Shown piece after piece: positions 49,653 through 59,430 of a stretch of DNA of 64,000 bases. The notes under the pieces were generated by a model. That model did no database searches and was not told the DNA's origin. It saw only the letters and a program-made list of their open reading frames with translations. This DNA is from Flavobacterium sp. LHD-80. GTDB taxonomy: Bacteria; Bacteroidota; Bacteroidia; Flavobacteriales; Flavobacteriaceae. The DNA lies in assembly GCF_030929605.1 (NCBI RefSeq), contig NZ_JAVFVS010000012.1:248001-312000 (forward strand), given 5' to 3'. The first letter of the stretch is position 1. Every line of letters starts with the position of its first letter. The position numbers and the translations under genes were made by a program.

Positions 49653-52553
49653 TTGGAACCTACAAAACCATTTCAATTTTGTTTTGACATCAGTTTTGAC
49701 AAAAATCTTAATGCCTTTATTCCAACTGTTTATATTGTTGAGAATACTACTGAAATTAAATATCTGGACAAAAAAGCAACTCCTGGCGTATTGGAAAGCT
49801 TTGGAATTGTTTTAGAAAATTTAGATTCCAATACCAAAAAAATACTAAATGCTTGCGAATCTTTGAAGCCTGACTTTATTTTCAAGAAATTCAGTGCCAA
49901 AATCAAATCGGCAAAAACGATTATGGATCTGCAAAAGGATTCTAAAATTGAGTTTGCCATTCGTCAACATTTAAAATTTCATTTAAGCTCGTTTTACAGT
50001 TTAATTGTTCAGGAACAATTTCCGTTGTCAATTAATCTTGGTCCCGAAAAAGATTTTTATCGTTCGAGAGTTGATGTAAATCCGCTCTGTTTTGAACCTC
50101 AAATTCAATTTGACAAACACGACGAAGGCATTACTTATACGCTTTCTTTAAAAGAAAACGAAACTTCTTTTTTGCCAATGAATAGCAATGTTGATATTCT
50201 TCTAGACGAACCGGGCTGGTTGATTATCAATAAAAAATTAGGTCAGTTAACAGCGCTTAATGCTAAAAAATTAATGCCTTTTTTAAAGAAAAAATCAATT
50301 GAAATTCCATCAAAATTAGTCGATGATTATTTCAAAAGTTTTATTCCTGAAATAGCTAAAAAAATTGACATTGAAGCAAATGGTTTTGAAATCGAACTTC
50401 GTGATAAAATCATTTCGTGCACGATTCAGCCTGTTCATGACTTTTTCAAAAACTGTTATTATCTTAATCTTTATTTTGATTATGATGGTTATTCGTTTGA
50501 TGCTTCCAAAAGAAAAAAAACACATTCATTTGTGGATTTTAGCGTTGCCAATCAGCCAAAAATTATCCAATTTAAAAGAAATACAGACGAGGTTTTATAT
50601 ACAGACAAATTAGCTGAACTTGGTTTAAAAATAATCAAAAATGAATTCTTCGGATTGAATTCAGAAACAGAAAACCCTGATCCTTTTGTCAATATTCAAT
50701 TTGTAATTGATCATAAAGAAGAACTAGAAAGTTTAGGTTTTACTATTCAAAATTTAAAACTCGAAAGCAAAGAAATCATCACAGCAAATCATACTGTTTC
50801 TGCATCAAAAGACACTAGCGGAGATTGGTTTGATATCAAAATCATCATTACAATTGGGAATTATAAAATCAATTTCAGCGAAATAATTCCGAATATAAAA
50901 AGTAAAGAAAGACTGTTTTTACTGCCTGATGGAAACTACTTTTTAATTCCGTTAGAATGGTTTAGTAAATATGGTTCTTTGGCCAAATTAGCCAAAACTG
51001 AAACCGGAAATCTTCTTTTGCGAAAAAGTAATTTTACTGCTTTGGATGCCATTCCGGAAATTAAAGATGATGTAACTTATAAAGCAGAATATGTTGCTTC
51101 CGACTTATTGAAAGCCACTTTAAGACCGTATCAAATTGATGGTGTAAAATGGCTTTTGGGACATTTTAATTCCAATTTAGGTGCCTGTTTGGCTGATGAT
51201 ATGGGACTTGGAAAGACGTTGCAGACTTTAGCCGTTTTGGTTGCTGTTCAGGAACAATTAGGTTTTACCACGAAAACCACCAATTTCGATTTATTCGCCA
51301 ACGAAACTACCATCGAAAGAGAACCGCTTAAAGCCTTGATTGTTTTACCTTCTTCATTGGTTTTTAACTGGTTTAATGAATCTGGGAAGTTTACTCCCCA
51401 TTTTTCAAGAATGCAATACGTGGGCAATGACAGAAAACAATTAGCAAGCCGATTAGCTTCAACCGATTTGATTTTTACCAGTTATAGTGTTATTCATCGT
51501 GATATTTCAATTTTAGAAAAATATGATTTCCGTTATTTGATTTTGGACGAAAGTCAATACATCAAAAACAAAAATTCTAAGATTTTTAAAGCCATTAATA
51601 AAATAAGTACAGCTCATAAAATTGCTTTGAGCGGTACCCCGATTGAGAATTCGCTTGATGATTTATGGTCGCAAATGCAATTTATAAATCCGGATATTTT
51701 GGGAACTTATAATTTTTTCGCAGAAAACTTTAAAATTCCGATTGAGAAAAAACAAGACGAAAATAGTTTAGCCGAATTGAAAAATCTGGTTCAGCCTTAT
51801 ATTTTGCGACGAACCAAAGAACAGGTTTTAAAAGATTTACCCGAATTATCAGAGCAGATTTACTATTGCGATATGGATCCCGAACAGGAGAAATTATACG
51901 AAAAAGAAAAATCGAAAGCACGTAACTTTTTACTGAAAACCGACGGATCAAATCCTGATAAAATCAGCATTATCAATACTTTGATGAAGTTGAGACAATT
52001 GAGTAATCACCCAAAAATGGTTGATTTGGAGTCAGAAATTGATTCGGGAAAATACATTGCTGTTACGAATTATCTGGAAAATTTGGTGAAAGGAAAACAG
52101 AGAGTGATCATTTTCAGTTCGTTTGTTACTAATTTGAACTTTTATACGGATTGGTGCAAAGAAAACAAAATACAATATTGCGAAATTACCGGCGAAACTC
52201 CAGCCAGTAAAAGAGAACAAGAAGTAAAGCGTTTTCAGGAAAAAGAAGAGCCTTTGTTGTTTTTTATTTCGCTTAAAGCGGGAGGTGTTGGTTTGAATAT
52301 TACCAAAGCTTCTTATGTTTTGTTTTTAGATCCTTGGTGGAATCCTTTCGCAGAAAAACAAGGCGTTGGACGAGCGCACCGAATTGGACAATTGAATAAA
52401 GTAAATGTGATTCGTTTTATTTCGAAAAATACCGTTGAAGAAAAAATTATCAAATTACAGGAAAATAAAAAACTGTTGTCGGATTCTCTTTTAGAAGAAA
52501 GTTTTGTAAACGACGAAATCGAAACCAATCTGGAATATATTTTAGGTTCGTAA
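49653..52553 (+). CDS. SNF2-family DEAD/DEAH helicase
   Basis: A 966-residue Swi2/Snf2-type ATPase (RapA/HepA-like translocases). The first 470 residues have no motif I recognise. The motor starts with LRPYQIDGVKWL, Walker A DDMGLGKTLQT near residue 513, the DExx box ILDESQYIKN near 630, SGTPIENSLDDLWSQM, and the C-terminal helicase lobe with WWNPFAEKQGVGRAHRIGQ. It probably remodels or translocates along DNA rather than unwinding it. No ATG is available near the 5' end; the best start is TTG at 49653. Confidence 0.92.
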   Translation: MEPTKPFQFCFDISFDKNLNAFIPTVYIVENTTEIKYLDKKATPGVLESFGIVLENLDSNTKKILNACESLKPDFIFKKFSAKIKSAKTIMDLQKDSKIEFAIRQHLKFHLSSFYSLIVQEQFPLSINLGPEKDFYRSRVDVNPLCFEPQIQFDKHDEGITYTLSLKENETSFLPMNSNVDILLDEPGWLIINKKLGQLTALNAKKLMPFLKKKSIEIPSKLVDDYFKSFIPEIAKKIDIEANGFEIELRDKIISCTIQPVHDFFKNCYYLNLYFDYDGYSFDASKRKKTHSFVDFSVANQPKIIQFKRNTDEVLYTDKLAELGLKIIKNEFFGLNSETENPDPFVNIQFVIDHKEELESLGFTIQNLKLESKEIITANHTVSASKDTSGDWFDIKIIITIGNYKINFSEIIPNIKSKERLFLLPDGNYFLIPLEWFSKYGSLAKLAKTETGNLLLRKSNFTALDAIPEIKDDVTYKAEYVASDLLKATLRPYQIDGVKWLLGHFNSNLGACLADDMGLGKTLQTLAVLVAVQEQLGFTTKTTNFDLFANETTIEREPLKALIVLPSSLVFNWFNESGKFTPHFSRMQYVGNDRKQLASRLASTDLIFTSYSVIHRDISILEKYDFRYLILDESQYIKNKNSKIFKAINKISTAHKIALSGTPIENSLDDLWSQMQFINPDILGTYNFFAENFKIPIEKKQDENSLAELKNLVQPYILRRTKEQVLKDLPELSEQIYYCDMDPEQEKLYEKEKSKARNFLLKTDGSNPDKISIINTLMKLRQLSNHPKMVDLESEIDSGKYIAVTNYLENLVKGKQRVIIFSSFVTNLNFYTDWCKENKIQYCEITGETPASKREQEVKRFQEKEEPLLFFISLKAGGVGLNITKASYVLFLDPWWNPFAEKQGVGRAHRIGQLNKVNVIRFISKNTVEEKIIKLQENKKLLSDSLLEESFVNDEIETNLEYILGS

Positions 52554-52635
52554 TAAATTGTTTTTTTAACCAATAAATTGGCATCTTCTTACGTTTAATA
52601 AAATTCTTATATTTACAATCTTACAACGTAATAAG

Positions 52636-53895
52636 ATGCCAAAATTTTTATTTCAAAGTTTTCTTTTCCTTTTAATTTTTACTTCGGCGAAAGCCCAAGA
52701 AGTTCAAACAGAAATAGCTCCTCCCTATAATATTAAAACAGCTTCATTTGTTCAAAATGACAGTAATGTGGTTCCGATTTTTGAATTGGGCTCCGTTTTT
52801 TCATTTCAATTTGATGATTTATTTGGCAACGAGGCCAATTATTATTTTGAAGTAGTTCATTGTGACTACAATTGGATTCCGACAGATATTCCGAAAACCG
52901 ATTACGTTCGCGGTTTTGACAATCAAAGAATTACTGATTTATCAAATTCCTTTAATACGCTTCAAGGTTATTCGCATTATAAACTTTCTTTCCCAAATCA
53001 ATTTACAACGCAATTGCGAATTTCAGGCAATTATATGCTGAAAATTCTCAATGAAGACAAAGATGTAGTTTTTTCAAGAAAATTTGTTCTTTACGAAAAT
53101 CACTCAACTGTTGCCTGTCTCGTAAAGCGAAGCCGAAACCTCAGCAATATTGATTTTAAGCAAAATTTGGAATTTACAATACTTTCTAATGATATTGTTT
53201 TTCAGACACCGTTGCAAAACGTAAAAGTGCTTTTGATGCAAAATGGCGATTTCAATACAACTATCAAAAATATTCAGCCTCAATATACCATTGGAAACCA
53301 AATGGTTTACAAATATGATAAAGAAACACAGTTTTGGGGCGGAAATGAATTTTTGTATTTTGAGAATAAAGATATTCGCGCGGCGAGCAATAATGTGGCA
53401 AGAATTGGAACCAATAATGATGTTTACAGCTCTTTTTTATACACCAATCATGCGAGAGGAAATCAGATTTACACTTTATATGAAGATGTAAATGGCAACT
53501 TTGTAGTTAAAAACATTAATGGCTTCAATCAAGATATTGAAGCAGATTATGCTTGGGTTTATTTTAGTCTTTCAGCGCCAGCTTTTCAATTAAACAAAGA
53601 CATTTATATTGTTGGAATGTTCAACAATTACAGTCTTTCACCAGAATACAAAATGGATTATAATTCAGAAAAAGGAGTTTTTGAAAAAGCCGTTATGATC
53701 AAACAAGGTTTTACGAATTACCAATACAGAGTTGCTGATAAAAAAGGCGTAATTGATTACGAAAATGCGGTTGATGGAAATTTCTACCAAACTGAAAATG
53801 AATACACCATCTTAGTTTATTATAAAGAAAGTTCTGACCGTTACCAAAGAGTCATTGGAAAAGGAAACGGAAACTCAATAAACATCGTTAATTAA
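52636..53895 (+). CDS. Type IX secretion plug-like protein (DUF5103)
   Basis: A 419-residue exported protein with signal peptide (FQSFLFLLIFTSAKAQ). The N-terminal part (NYYFEVVHCDYNWIPTDIPK; GFDNQRITDLSNSFNTLQGY) matches DUF5103, the family that includes the Plug protein seen bound to the SprA translocon of Flavobacterium johnsoniae, where it closes the pore. A C-terminal domain (ADYAWVYFSLSAP onward) looks like a second beta domain. Whether this copy is the structural Plug or a paralogue cannot be told here. Confidence 0.85.
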   Translation: MPKFLFQSFLFLLIFTSAKAQEVQTEIAPPYNIKTASFVQNDSNVVPIFELGSVFSFQFDDLFGNEANYYFEVVHCDYNWIPTDIPKTDYVRGFDNQRITDLSNSFNTLQGYSHYKLSFPNQFTTQLRISGNYMLKILNEDKDVVFSRKFVLYENHSTVACLVKRSRNLSNIDFKQNLEFTILSNDIVFQTPLQNVKVLLMQNGDFNTTIKNIQPQYTIGNQMVYKYDKETQFWGGNEFLYFENKDIRAASNNVARIGTNNDVYSSFLYTNHARGNQIYTLYEDVNGNFVVKNINGFNQDIEADYAWVYFSLSAPAFQLNKDIYIVGMFNNYSLSPEYKMDYNSEKGVFEKAVMIKQGFTNYQYRVADKKGVIDYENAVDGNFYQTENEYTILVYYKESSDRYQRVIGKGNGNSINIVN

Positions 53896-53933
53896 AACAA
53901 TGTTAACGTTTTCACTTCAATCATTTTTTTTCG

Positions 53934-53941
53934 TAGCTTTG
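53934..53941 (+). promoter_or_regulatory. Predicted -7 box of apaG
   Basis: TAGCTTTG fits TAnnTTTG, 33 bases before the ATG at 53975. Confidence 0.5.
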
Positions 53942-53974
53942 TGCCTATAACTCACACAGATTTACTAGGTTAGT

Positions 53975-54361
53975 ATGGTTTCTCAAATTACACGAGGCAT
54001 AAAAATATCGGTTTTGACTAGTTTTGAAGGCACTTACTTCAAGAACTACAAGATTCACTTTGCTTTTAGTTACGTAGTTACGATCGAAAATCACAGTAAA
54101 GACTCTGTTCAATTAACTTCTCGCCATTGGGAAATTTTTGATTCCTTAAATGACTTAGACATTGTTGACGGCGAAGGCGTAATTGGCAAAAAACCAGTTT
54201 TAAAACCGGGCGAAAATCACACTTATAGCTCTGGCTGTTTATTGTCATCTCCTTATGGTGCTATGAAAGGTCATTTTAATATGATCAATTTTACTACAAC
54301 TAAAACATTCAAAGTAATTGTTCCTACTTTTAGAATGTGTGCGCCTTTTGCATTGAATTAA
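53975..54361 (+). CDS. apaG: ApaG protein
   Basis: A 128-residue single-domain beta-sandwich protein of the ApaG/DUF525 family, linked genetically to Co2+ resistance and Mg2+ efflux in enterobacteria, with unclear biochemistry. Family segments seen are FAFSYVVTIENHSKDSVQLT, SRHWEIFDS, VVDGEGVIGKKPVLKPGE-type sequence near residue 70, and YSSGCLLSSPYGAMKGHF. Length matches. Its 3' end overlaps the convergent pdeM-like gene by 4 bases. Confidence 0.94.
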   Translation: MVSQITRGIKISVLTSFEGTYFKNYKIHFAFSYVVTIENHSKDSVQLTSRHWEIFDSLNDLDIVDGEGVIGKKPVLKPGENHTYSSGCLLSSPYGAMKGHFNMINFTTTKTFKVIVPTFRMCAPFALN

Positions 54362-54993
54362 GACATCGCAATTTCTATTACTTCTTCGTTTGTAATCGCA
54401 TAAACTTGGTCATTTTCTTCGGGAATTAGATAAAAATTACCTGTAAATTCTCCAAAAGAAGGAAAAATCATTTGATGTGGTTTTCTAAAAAAACAAGCTA
54501 AACTCAAAAATTGTCTGCCCATTCCTTTTAATTTAATACCGGGATGAATGTGTCCACAAAAATTAAAAAAGTTTTCTTTTTCTGAAGGATGATGTGTAAG
54601 CAAAAAAGTATCAATTATTAATTCCGAATAAATTTCGATATTCAAATCATCATAATATTTTCTTGAAATTATATCGTGATTGCCTTCCACTAAAATAATT
54701 TGCTGAGAAATAGTTTTAATCCAATCTGCAAAAATGTTCCATTCGTTATTGATTTTACTGTGGAATAAATCGCCGAGAAAAATAATAATTTCAGCATCAA
54801 ATAAATCCAAAACTTCATTTAATCTCGTAAAATTTTCCAAAACTGCTTTCTCCGGAATCGCCATTCCGTGTTTTCTGAAATGCGCGATTTTCCCCAAATG
54901 CAAATCAGAGATTAAGAGGATTTTCTTTTCTTCCCAAAATGCAGAACCGGATTGATGTAAAGTGAAATTTTGATTATTGATACTAATTCTCAT
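54358..54993 (-). CDS. pdeM: Ligase-associated DNA damage response endonuclease PdeM-type
   Basis: A 211-residue metallophosphoesterase with the five motifs of the superfamily: ISDLHLGK (Asp30, His32), FLGDLFHS, GNHD, LTHHPS and CGHIHPG. In Pseudomonas putida a metallophosphoesterase is part of a conserved cluster with an MBL exonuclease, an Lhr-type helicase and an ATP-dependent ligase; all four are here on one strand. It lies 6 bases after the helicase gene, so it is translated from the same message. Confidence 0.88.
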   Translation of the reverse strand: MRISINNQNFTLHQSGSAFWEEKKILLISDLHLGKIAHFRKHGMAIPEKAVLENFTRLNEVLDLFDAEIIIFLGDLFHSKINNEWNIFADWIKTISQQIILVEGNHDIISRKYYDDLNIEIYSELIIDTFLLTHHPSEKENFFNFCGHIHPGIKLKGMGRQFLSLACFFRKPHQMIFPSFGEFTGNFYLIPEENDQVYAITNEEVIEIAMS

Positions 54994-54999
54994 GCTTGT

Positions 55000-57459
55000 T
55001 TATTTCATATAACTCGCTGTCATTTTTTTTATTCTTTCCTGCAAAGTTTCGCTGGATATTTTTTCTCGCAAACGATCTGTAATAATCGGGAAACTAAATG
55101 GCGTTGGTTTCTTGCATTGTTTCCAAATAATATTTTGACTGTTAATTCGCTCCATTGCCTGAATCAAACGGCCTTCTTCTAACTGATGTTCAAAGGTTTC
55201 GATAAAAGCCTGTTGCAAAAGTAAATTATCAGGTTCATAATCTCTAAAAACTTCAAAAAGCAATTGTGAACCACTTTGCAAATGTTTTGTTTTAACTGGT
55301 TTTCCGGGCATTCCAGTAAAAACCAAACCTGCGATTACAGCAATATCACGAAATTTTCGGCGCGCCATTTCGGTTGAATTTAAACTTTTCTGCAAATCGT
55401 GATGGACATATTCCGTAGAAAACAAATTATTATCAAAAACCGACTGCATATCAATTTCTTGATCCGAAAGCAATTCGAATCCGTAATCGTTATACGCCAA
55501 CGAAAAAGTAATTGGCGACAATAAACTGATTCGATACGAAATTAAACTTGCCATTGCTTCATGAACATAACGTCCTTCGAAAGGATAAAAAATGGCATGA
55601 AAACCTTCTCTTGTTTTAAAGGTTTCAATTAAAAATTCATTATTATTAGGCACAATACTTTCCTTTCTTTGTCTGTCAAAAATGGGTTTTAAGGCTTTTA
55701 ATTCTGGAGTTAAATTGTCTGTGTTTGCGGTATATAATTCTTCCCGAAGCAATTCACTCATTTGTGCTGATAACGTCATTCTTCCTCCCATCCAACTTAC
55801 GACTCGCGCTGTTTTTTTAGGATCAGCTTTTCGAACTAGAACCTGCATGTTTTTAATTTGAAACAATTCGAGTCGCCTTCCGGCAAAAGTAAAAACATCG
55901 CCTCGTTGCAGTTTTGAAGCAAACCATTCTTCGATTGTTCCTATAAAACCGCCACTTAAAAATTTTACGTTTAAAACTGCATCGCCTACAATGGTTCCCA
56001 TTTGCATTCGATGATGCATGGCAATAAAACGGCTGTTAATTTTATAACGTCCGTCTTCCTCGATTTCTACTTTTTTGAATTCGTCGTAGGCTTGTAAACT
56101 CTGACTTCCGTTTGTGATGAAATTCAAAATCCAATCCCAGTTTTCTTTAGTTATGTTTTGATAGCAGAAAGTTGTTTTGACTTCTTCAAAAATTTCATCG
56201 GGAAAAAATCCGTCAGAAACGGCGAGTGTATTCAGATATTGAACCAAAACATCCCAACTGTTTAAATATGGCATTCGGTCTTCGACAACGGTTTTAGCAA
56301 CTGCTTTTTTTAATGCAGAAGCTTCAATTAGTTCCATAGCATGTGTGGCAAGAAAATAAATCACACTTTCTTTTCCCGGCTGATGTCCGCTTCTTCCTGC
56401 TCTTTGCAAGAATCGTGCAACTCCTTTTGGTCCACCAACTTGGATAATCGTTTCAACAGGCGCAAAATCAACCCCAAGATCTAAACTAGAAGTACAAACC
56501 ACGACTTTTAATTCTTCATTTCTAATGGCATCTTCCACCCATAAACGAGTTTCTCTGCTGATACTTCCATGATGCATCGCCATTTCTCCGGCAAATTCTG
56601 GATATCTTTCTAAAATCGCCTGAAACCAAATTTCGCAGGCCGAACGTACATTGGTGAAAATCAAAGTTGTTTTACTTCTTCGAATGATTTTGGCAACCTC
56701 ATCAATTAAATGCAAACCCATATGTCCGCGCCACGGATAGGTTTCCATTTTTTCAGGCAAAATCGATTCGATTTTTATTTTTTTATTGATGTGTGCTTTT
56801 ATTAAAACGGAGTTTTTATACGCTTCTGTGTCATGCCCTAGCAAAACTTCTTGCGCTAATTCAAGATTCCCAATTGTGGCTGAAATTCCCCAAATTCGCA
56901 TTTTTGGTGCGATTTTTTTTAATCGCGAAAGCGCCAATTCCATTTGAACGCCACGTTTAGTTCCCATTAATTCGTGCCATTCGTCAACTACGATAGCACC
57001 GCAATTGGCAAATGTTTTCTCATATTGTTTTGATGCTAACAGAAGCTGTAAACTTTCGGGCGTTGTAATTAAAAGATCGGGCATTTTGTTTTTCTGCTTC
57101 GTTCTTTCGCTTTGCGAAGTATCTCCGGAACGAATTCCGACAGTTAATGGTAAATCTAAATCGGTAATAATTCGTTCTGCGGCTTGCTTTATTTCTACAG
57201 AAAGCGCTCGCAAAGGCGTAATCCAAATGGCTTTTAATCCGGGCTTGTGTTTGGTTTGATAATCGGGATTTTTTTTAAGATAATCGAGAACTACAGGAAA
57301 CCATAAGGCATAGGTTTTTCCGCTTCCGGTTGGAGCGTTTAATAAACCATTTTTTCCCTGCAGAAAAGCCGTCCAGGTTTGTGTCTGGAATGGAAAAGAT
57401 TTCCAACCCTGACTTTTAAACCAGTTTTCAGCTACTACATATAATTCGTCCCTGTTCAT
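55000..57459 (-). CDS. Ligase-associated DEXH-box helicase (Lhr-like)
   Basis: An 819-residue superfamily 2 ATPase resembling the Lhr core. Walker A is NAPTGSGKT (43-49 for PTGSGKT), followed by WITPLRALSVEIKQA, the DEXH motif VVDEWHE near 158, SATIG near 195, and VGGPKGVARFLQRAGRSGHQ (motif VI) near 350. Lhr enzymes are 3'-5' translocases that unwind RNA:DNA hybrids. Clustering with ligase, exonuclease and phosphoesterase genes points to DNA repair. Between it and the ligase lies a 129-bp MITE-like repeat. Confidence 0.93.
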   Translation of the reverse strand: MNRDELYVVAENWFKSQGWKSFPFQTQTWTAFLQGKNGLLNAPTGSGKTYALWFPVVLDYLKKNPDYQTKHKPGLKAIWITPLRALSVEIKQAAERIITDLDLPLTVGIRSGDTSQSERTKQKNKMPDLLITTPESLQLLLASKQYEKTFANCGAIVVDEWHELMGTKRGVQMELALSRLKKIAPKMRIWGISATIGNLELAQEVLLGHDTEAYKNSVLIKAHINKKIKIESILPEKMETYPWRGHMGLHLIDEVAKIIRRSKTTLIFTNVRSACEIWFQAILERYPEFAGEMAMHHGSISRETRLWVEDAIRNEELKVVVCTSSLDLGVDFAPVETIIQVGGPKGVARFLQRAGRSGHQPGKESVIYFLATHAMELIEASALKKAVAKTVVEDRMPYLNSWDVLVQYLNTLAVSDGFFPDEIFEEVKTTFCYQNITKENWDWILNFITNGSQSLQAYDEFKKVEIEEDGRYKINSRFIAMHHRMQMGTIVGDAVLNVKFLSGGFIGTIEEWFASKLQRGDVFTFAGRRLELFQIKNMQVLVRKADPKKTARVVSWMGGRMTLSAQMSELLREELYTANTDNLTPELKALKPIFDRQRKESIVPNNNEFLIETFKTREGFHAIFYPFEGRYVHEAMASLISYRISLLSPITFSLAYNDYGFELLSDQEIDMQSVFDNNLFSTEYVHHDLQKSLNSTEMARRKFRDIAVIAGLVFTGMPGKPVKTKHLQSGSQLLFEVFRDYEPDNLLLQQAFIETFEHQLEEGRLIQAMERINSQNIIWKQCKKPTPFSFPIITDRLREKISSETLQERIKKMTASYMK

Positions 57460-57494
57460 TTATAATGTTTTGACTCATCGCATAATTAATTTAG

Positions 57495-57623
57495 ACACAT
57501 AGAAACATAGTTTGTAAAACCGCATAAAGGCGTTTCACTTGCATTAACAAACATAGCTATGTGTGAAAATCTAGATTTTTTTTTTAACTCTTTTTCAGCA
57601 TTAAGAACTATGTTTCTATGTGT
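57495..57623 (-). mobile_element. MITE-like element, copy A (129 bp)
   Basis: Perfect 16-bp terminal inverted repeats, ACACATAGAAACATAG (57495-57510) and its complement (57608-57623), bound a 129-bp non-coding unit. Its reverse complement aligns along its whole length with the element at 59285-59413, with identity around 90 percent by eye. It contains CATAGCTATG and TCTAGA palindromes. It has no coding capacity and sits between helicase and ligase genes. Confidence 0.85.
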
Positions 57624-57642
57624 TTAAAAAAAATTCAACGTA

Positions 57643-59244
57643 TTACGAAATCATATTTTTTAAATCTTCAATCGTATTCGCTTCTTCTATTTTTTTGTCT
57701 TGTCGCCATCTCAAAATTCTTGGGAATCTTGTTGCGATTCCGCTCTTATGCCTTTTGGAAAGAGAAATTCCTTCGAAACCAATTTCAAAAACCAATTGTG
57801 GCGTCACGCTTCGGACTGGGCCAAAACGTTCTAAAGTATTCTTCTTTATAAAGTCATCCACTTTCCTAAATTCAGCATCAGTCAAACCGGAATACGCTTT
57901 TGCGAAAGTTACGAGTTCTTTTTCTCCATTTTCATTATTCTGCCAAAGCGCAAAAGTATAATCTGTAAATAGATTTGAGCGTCGTCCGTGTCCTCGCATG
58001 GCATAAGTCAAAACAGCATCAATTACCAAAGGTTCTATTTTCCATTTCCACCAATCCCCTTTTTTTCTTCCAACTTGATACGGAGAATTATTTCGTTTAA
58101 TCATCAAACCTTCGCTTTTCATTTCGCGGGCACGTTCTCTTTCCTTCGCTACATCTTCCCAAGAAGTTAAAGTAACTCGTTTTGAAAGCTGAAAAGATTT
58201 GGTTAAATCTTTTATTTCATTGTATAAATCTTCTAACAATTTTCTTCTTTCTATATACGGTAAATTTCGAATGTCTTTTCCTTCCCATTCTAAAATATCA
58301 TACGCTTTTAGAATAACTGGAACTTTTTCAAGCAGATTTGCCGATATTGTTTTGCGTCCAATTCTGACTTGTAAATCATTAAATGTTCCGATTTCCTTTT
58401 CAGGAAAAGCTAAAATCTCTGCATCAATTACAGTTCCGTTCGGAATCAATCCGACGAAAGATTTAAACTCTGGATATTTATCGGTAACCAGCTCCTCTCC
58501 TCTTGACCAAATGTAAATTTCGTCATCTCGAATAATCGTTTGCGAACGAATTCCGTCCCATTTATGTTCAATCGACCAATCTTCTGGATTTCCTAAATCT
58601 TCGACTTCACCTTCAATTGGATACGCCAAATAAAACGGATACGGTTTTGATAAATAATCGGAGCTTTTTTCATCTAAAATCAATTCCTGAAACGTGATCG
58701 TATTCGGATTCCAATTTCCCATTAATTTATAAGCCAAAGCATCTTCATCTACATTTTCTGCTTTTGATAAAGCTCTTGTCATTAATTTTTGGCTTACGCC
58801 GATTCTGAAACTTCCGGTAATTAATTTGGTAAAAACGAAACGTTCGTAATAATTGAGCGTTTTCCAATTTTCATGCAAATATTCTTTTTTCTCCGAATCG
58901 GTTTTCTTTTTTAAAGCAATGATTTCCTGTAGAAATTCTGTTAAACTTTTATCAGAATGTTCTTTTGTAGTTGGAATTATTAAGGCAATGGTTTCGGCCA
59001 AATCGCCCACAATATGATAACTTTCTTCAAAAAGCCATAACGGAATATTAGCGAGTTCGTTTGCCCAAAGTCTTAACAAAGTAGTATTAACAGGTCTTGC
59101 CGGACGACGATGCGAAAGAATGGCAATTGTCCATACTTTATCTTCGGGCGATGCATTTTTAAAATACGTCGTCAGCGCGTCGACTTTTACGTTCGTTTTA
59201 TTTGAACTGTCAAGTGTTTTTATAAGTTGGGCGAAATTTTTCAT
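57643..59244 (-). CDS. ATP-dependent DNA ligase (ligase-associated DDR cluster)
   Basis: A 533-residue ATP-dependent ligase distinct from the replicative NAD-dependent LigA. It has an N-terminal DNA-binding domain (about 1-200), the nucleotidyl lysine in EHKWDGIR (Lys228), VIDAEILAF (motif III), GLMIKRNNSPY (motif IV), and KWKIEPLVIDAVL (motif V), with a C-terminal OB domain. It should seal nicks during repair with the neighbouring exonuclease, helicase and phosphoesterase. The gene is bracketed by inverted 129-bp repeats 20 bases downstream and 41 bases upstream. Confidence 0.94.
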   Translation of the reverse strand: MKNFAQLIKTLDSSNKTNVKVDALTTYFKNASPEDKVWTIAILSHRRPARPVNTTLLRLWANELANIPLWLFEESYHIVGDLAETIALIIPTTKEHSDKSLTEFLQEIIALKKKTDSEKKEYLHENWKTLNYYERFVFTKLITGSFRIGVSQKLMTRALSKAENVDEDALAYKLMGNWNPNTITFQELILDEKSSDYLSKPYPFYLAYPIEGEVEDLGNPEDWSIEHKWDGIRSQTIIRDDEIYIWSRGEELVTDKYPEFKSFVGLIPNGTVIDAEILAFPEKEIGTFNDLQVRIGRKTISANLLEKVPVILKAYDILEWEGKDIRNLPYIERRKLLEDLYNEIKDLTKSFQLSKRVTLTSWEDVAKERERAREMKSEGLMIKRNNSPYQVGRKKGDWWKWKIEPLVIDAVLTYAMRGHGRRSNLFTDYTFALWQNNENGEKELVTFAKAYSGLTDAEFRKVDDFIKKNTLERFGPVRSVTPQLVFEIGFEGISLSKRHKSGIATRFPRILRWRQDKKIEEANTIEDLKNMIS

Positions 59245-59284
59245 TTACATCATAATATTTAAACTCGTTGCGCATAATTTTTAA

Positions 59285-59413
59285 ACACATAGAAACATAG
59301 GTTTTAATGCTAAAAAAAGAGTTTAGAAAAAATCTAGATTTTCACACATAGCTATGTTTGTTTATGCAAGTGAAACGCCTTTATGCGGTTTCGATAACTA
59401 TGTTTCTATGTGT
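59285..59413 (+). mobile_element. MITE-like element, copy B (129 bp)
   Basis: The same 16-bp terminal inverted repeats (59285-59300 and 59398-59413) and the same length as copy A, but in opposite orientation. The short flank outside the left terminus (GCGCATAATTTTTAA) also resembles the left flank of copy A (TCGCATAATTAATTTAG), so the repeat unit may be somewhat longer. It lies between the exonuclease and ligase genes. Confidence 0.85.
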
Positions 59414-59430
59414 TAAATTATTCTCCAATA

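Noticed and set aside
57620..57961. 113-codon plus-strand frame opposite the ligase 3' end
   Set aside because: The translation is Phe/Ser/Lys-rich and has no motif; it overlaps a well-supported ligase coding region. Treated as an antisense artefact.
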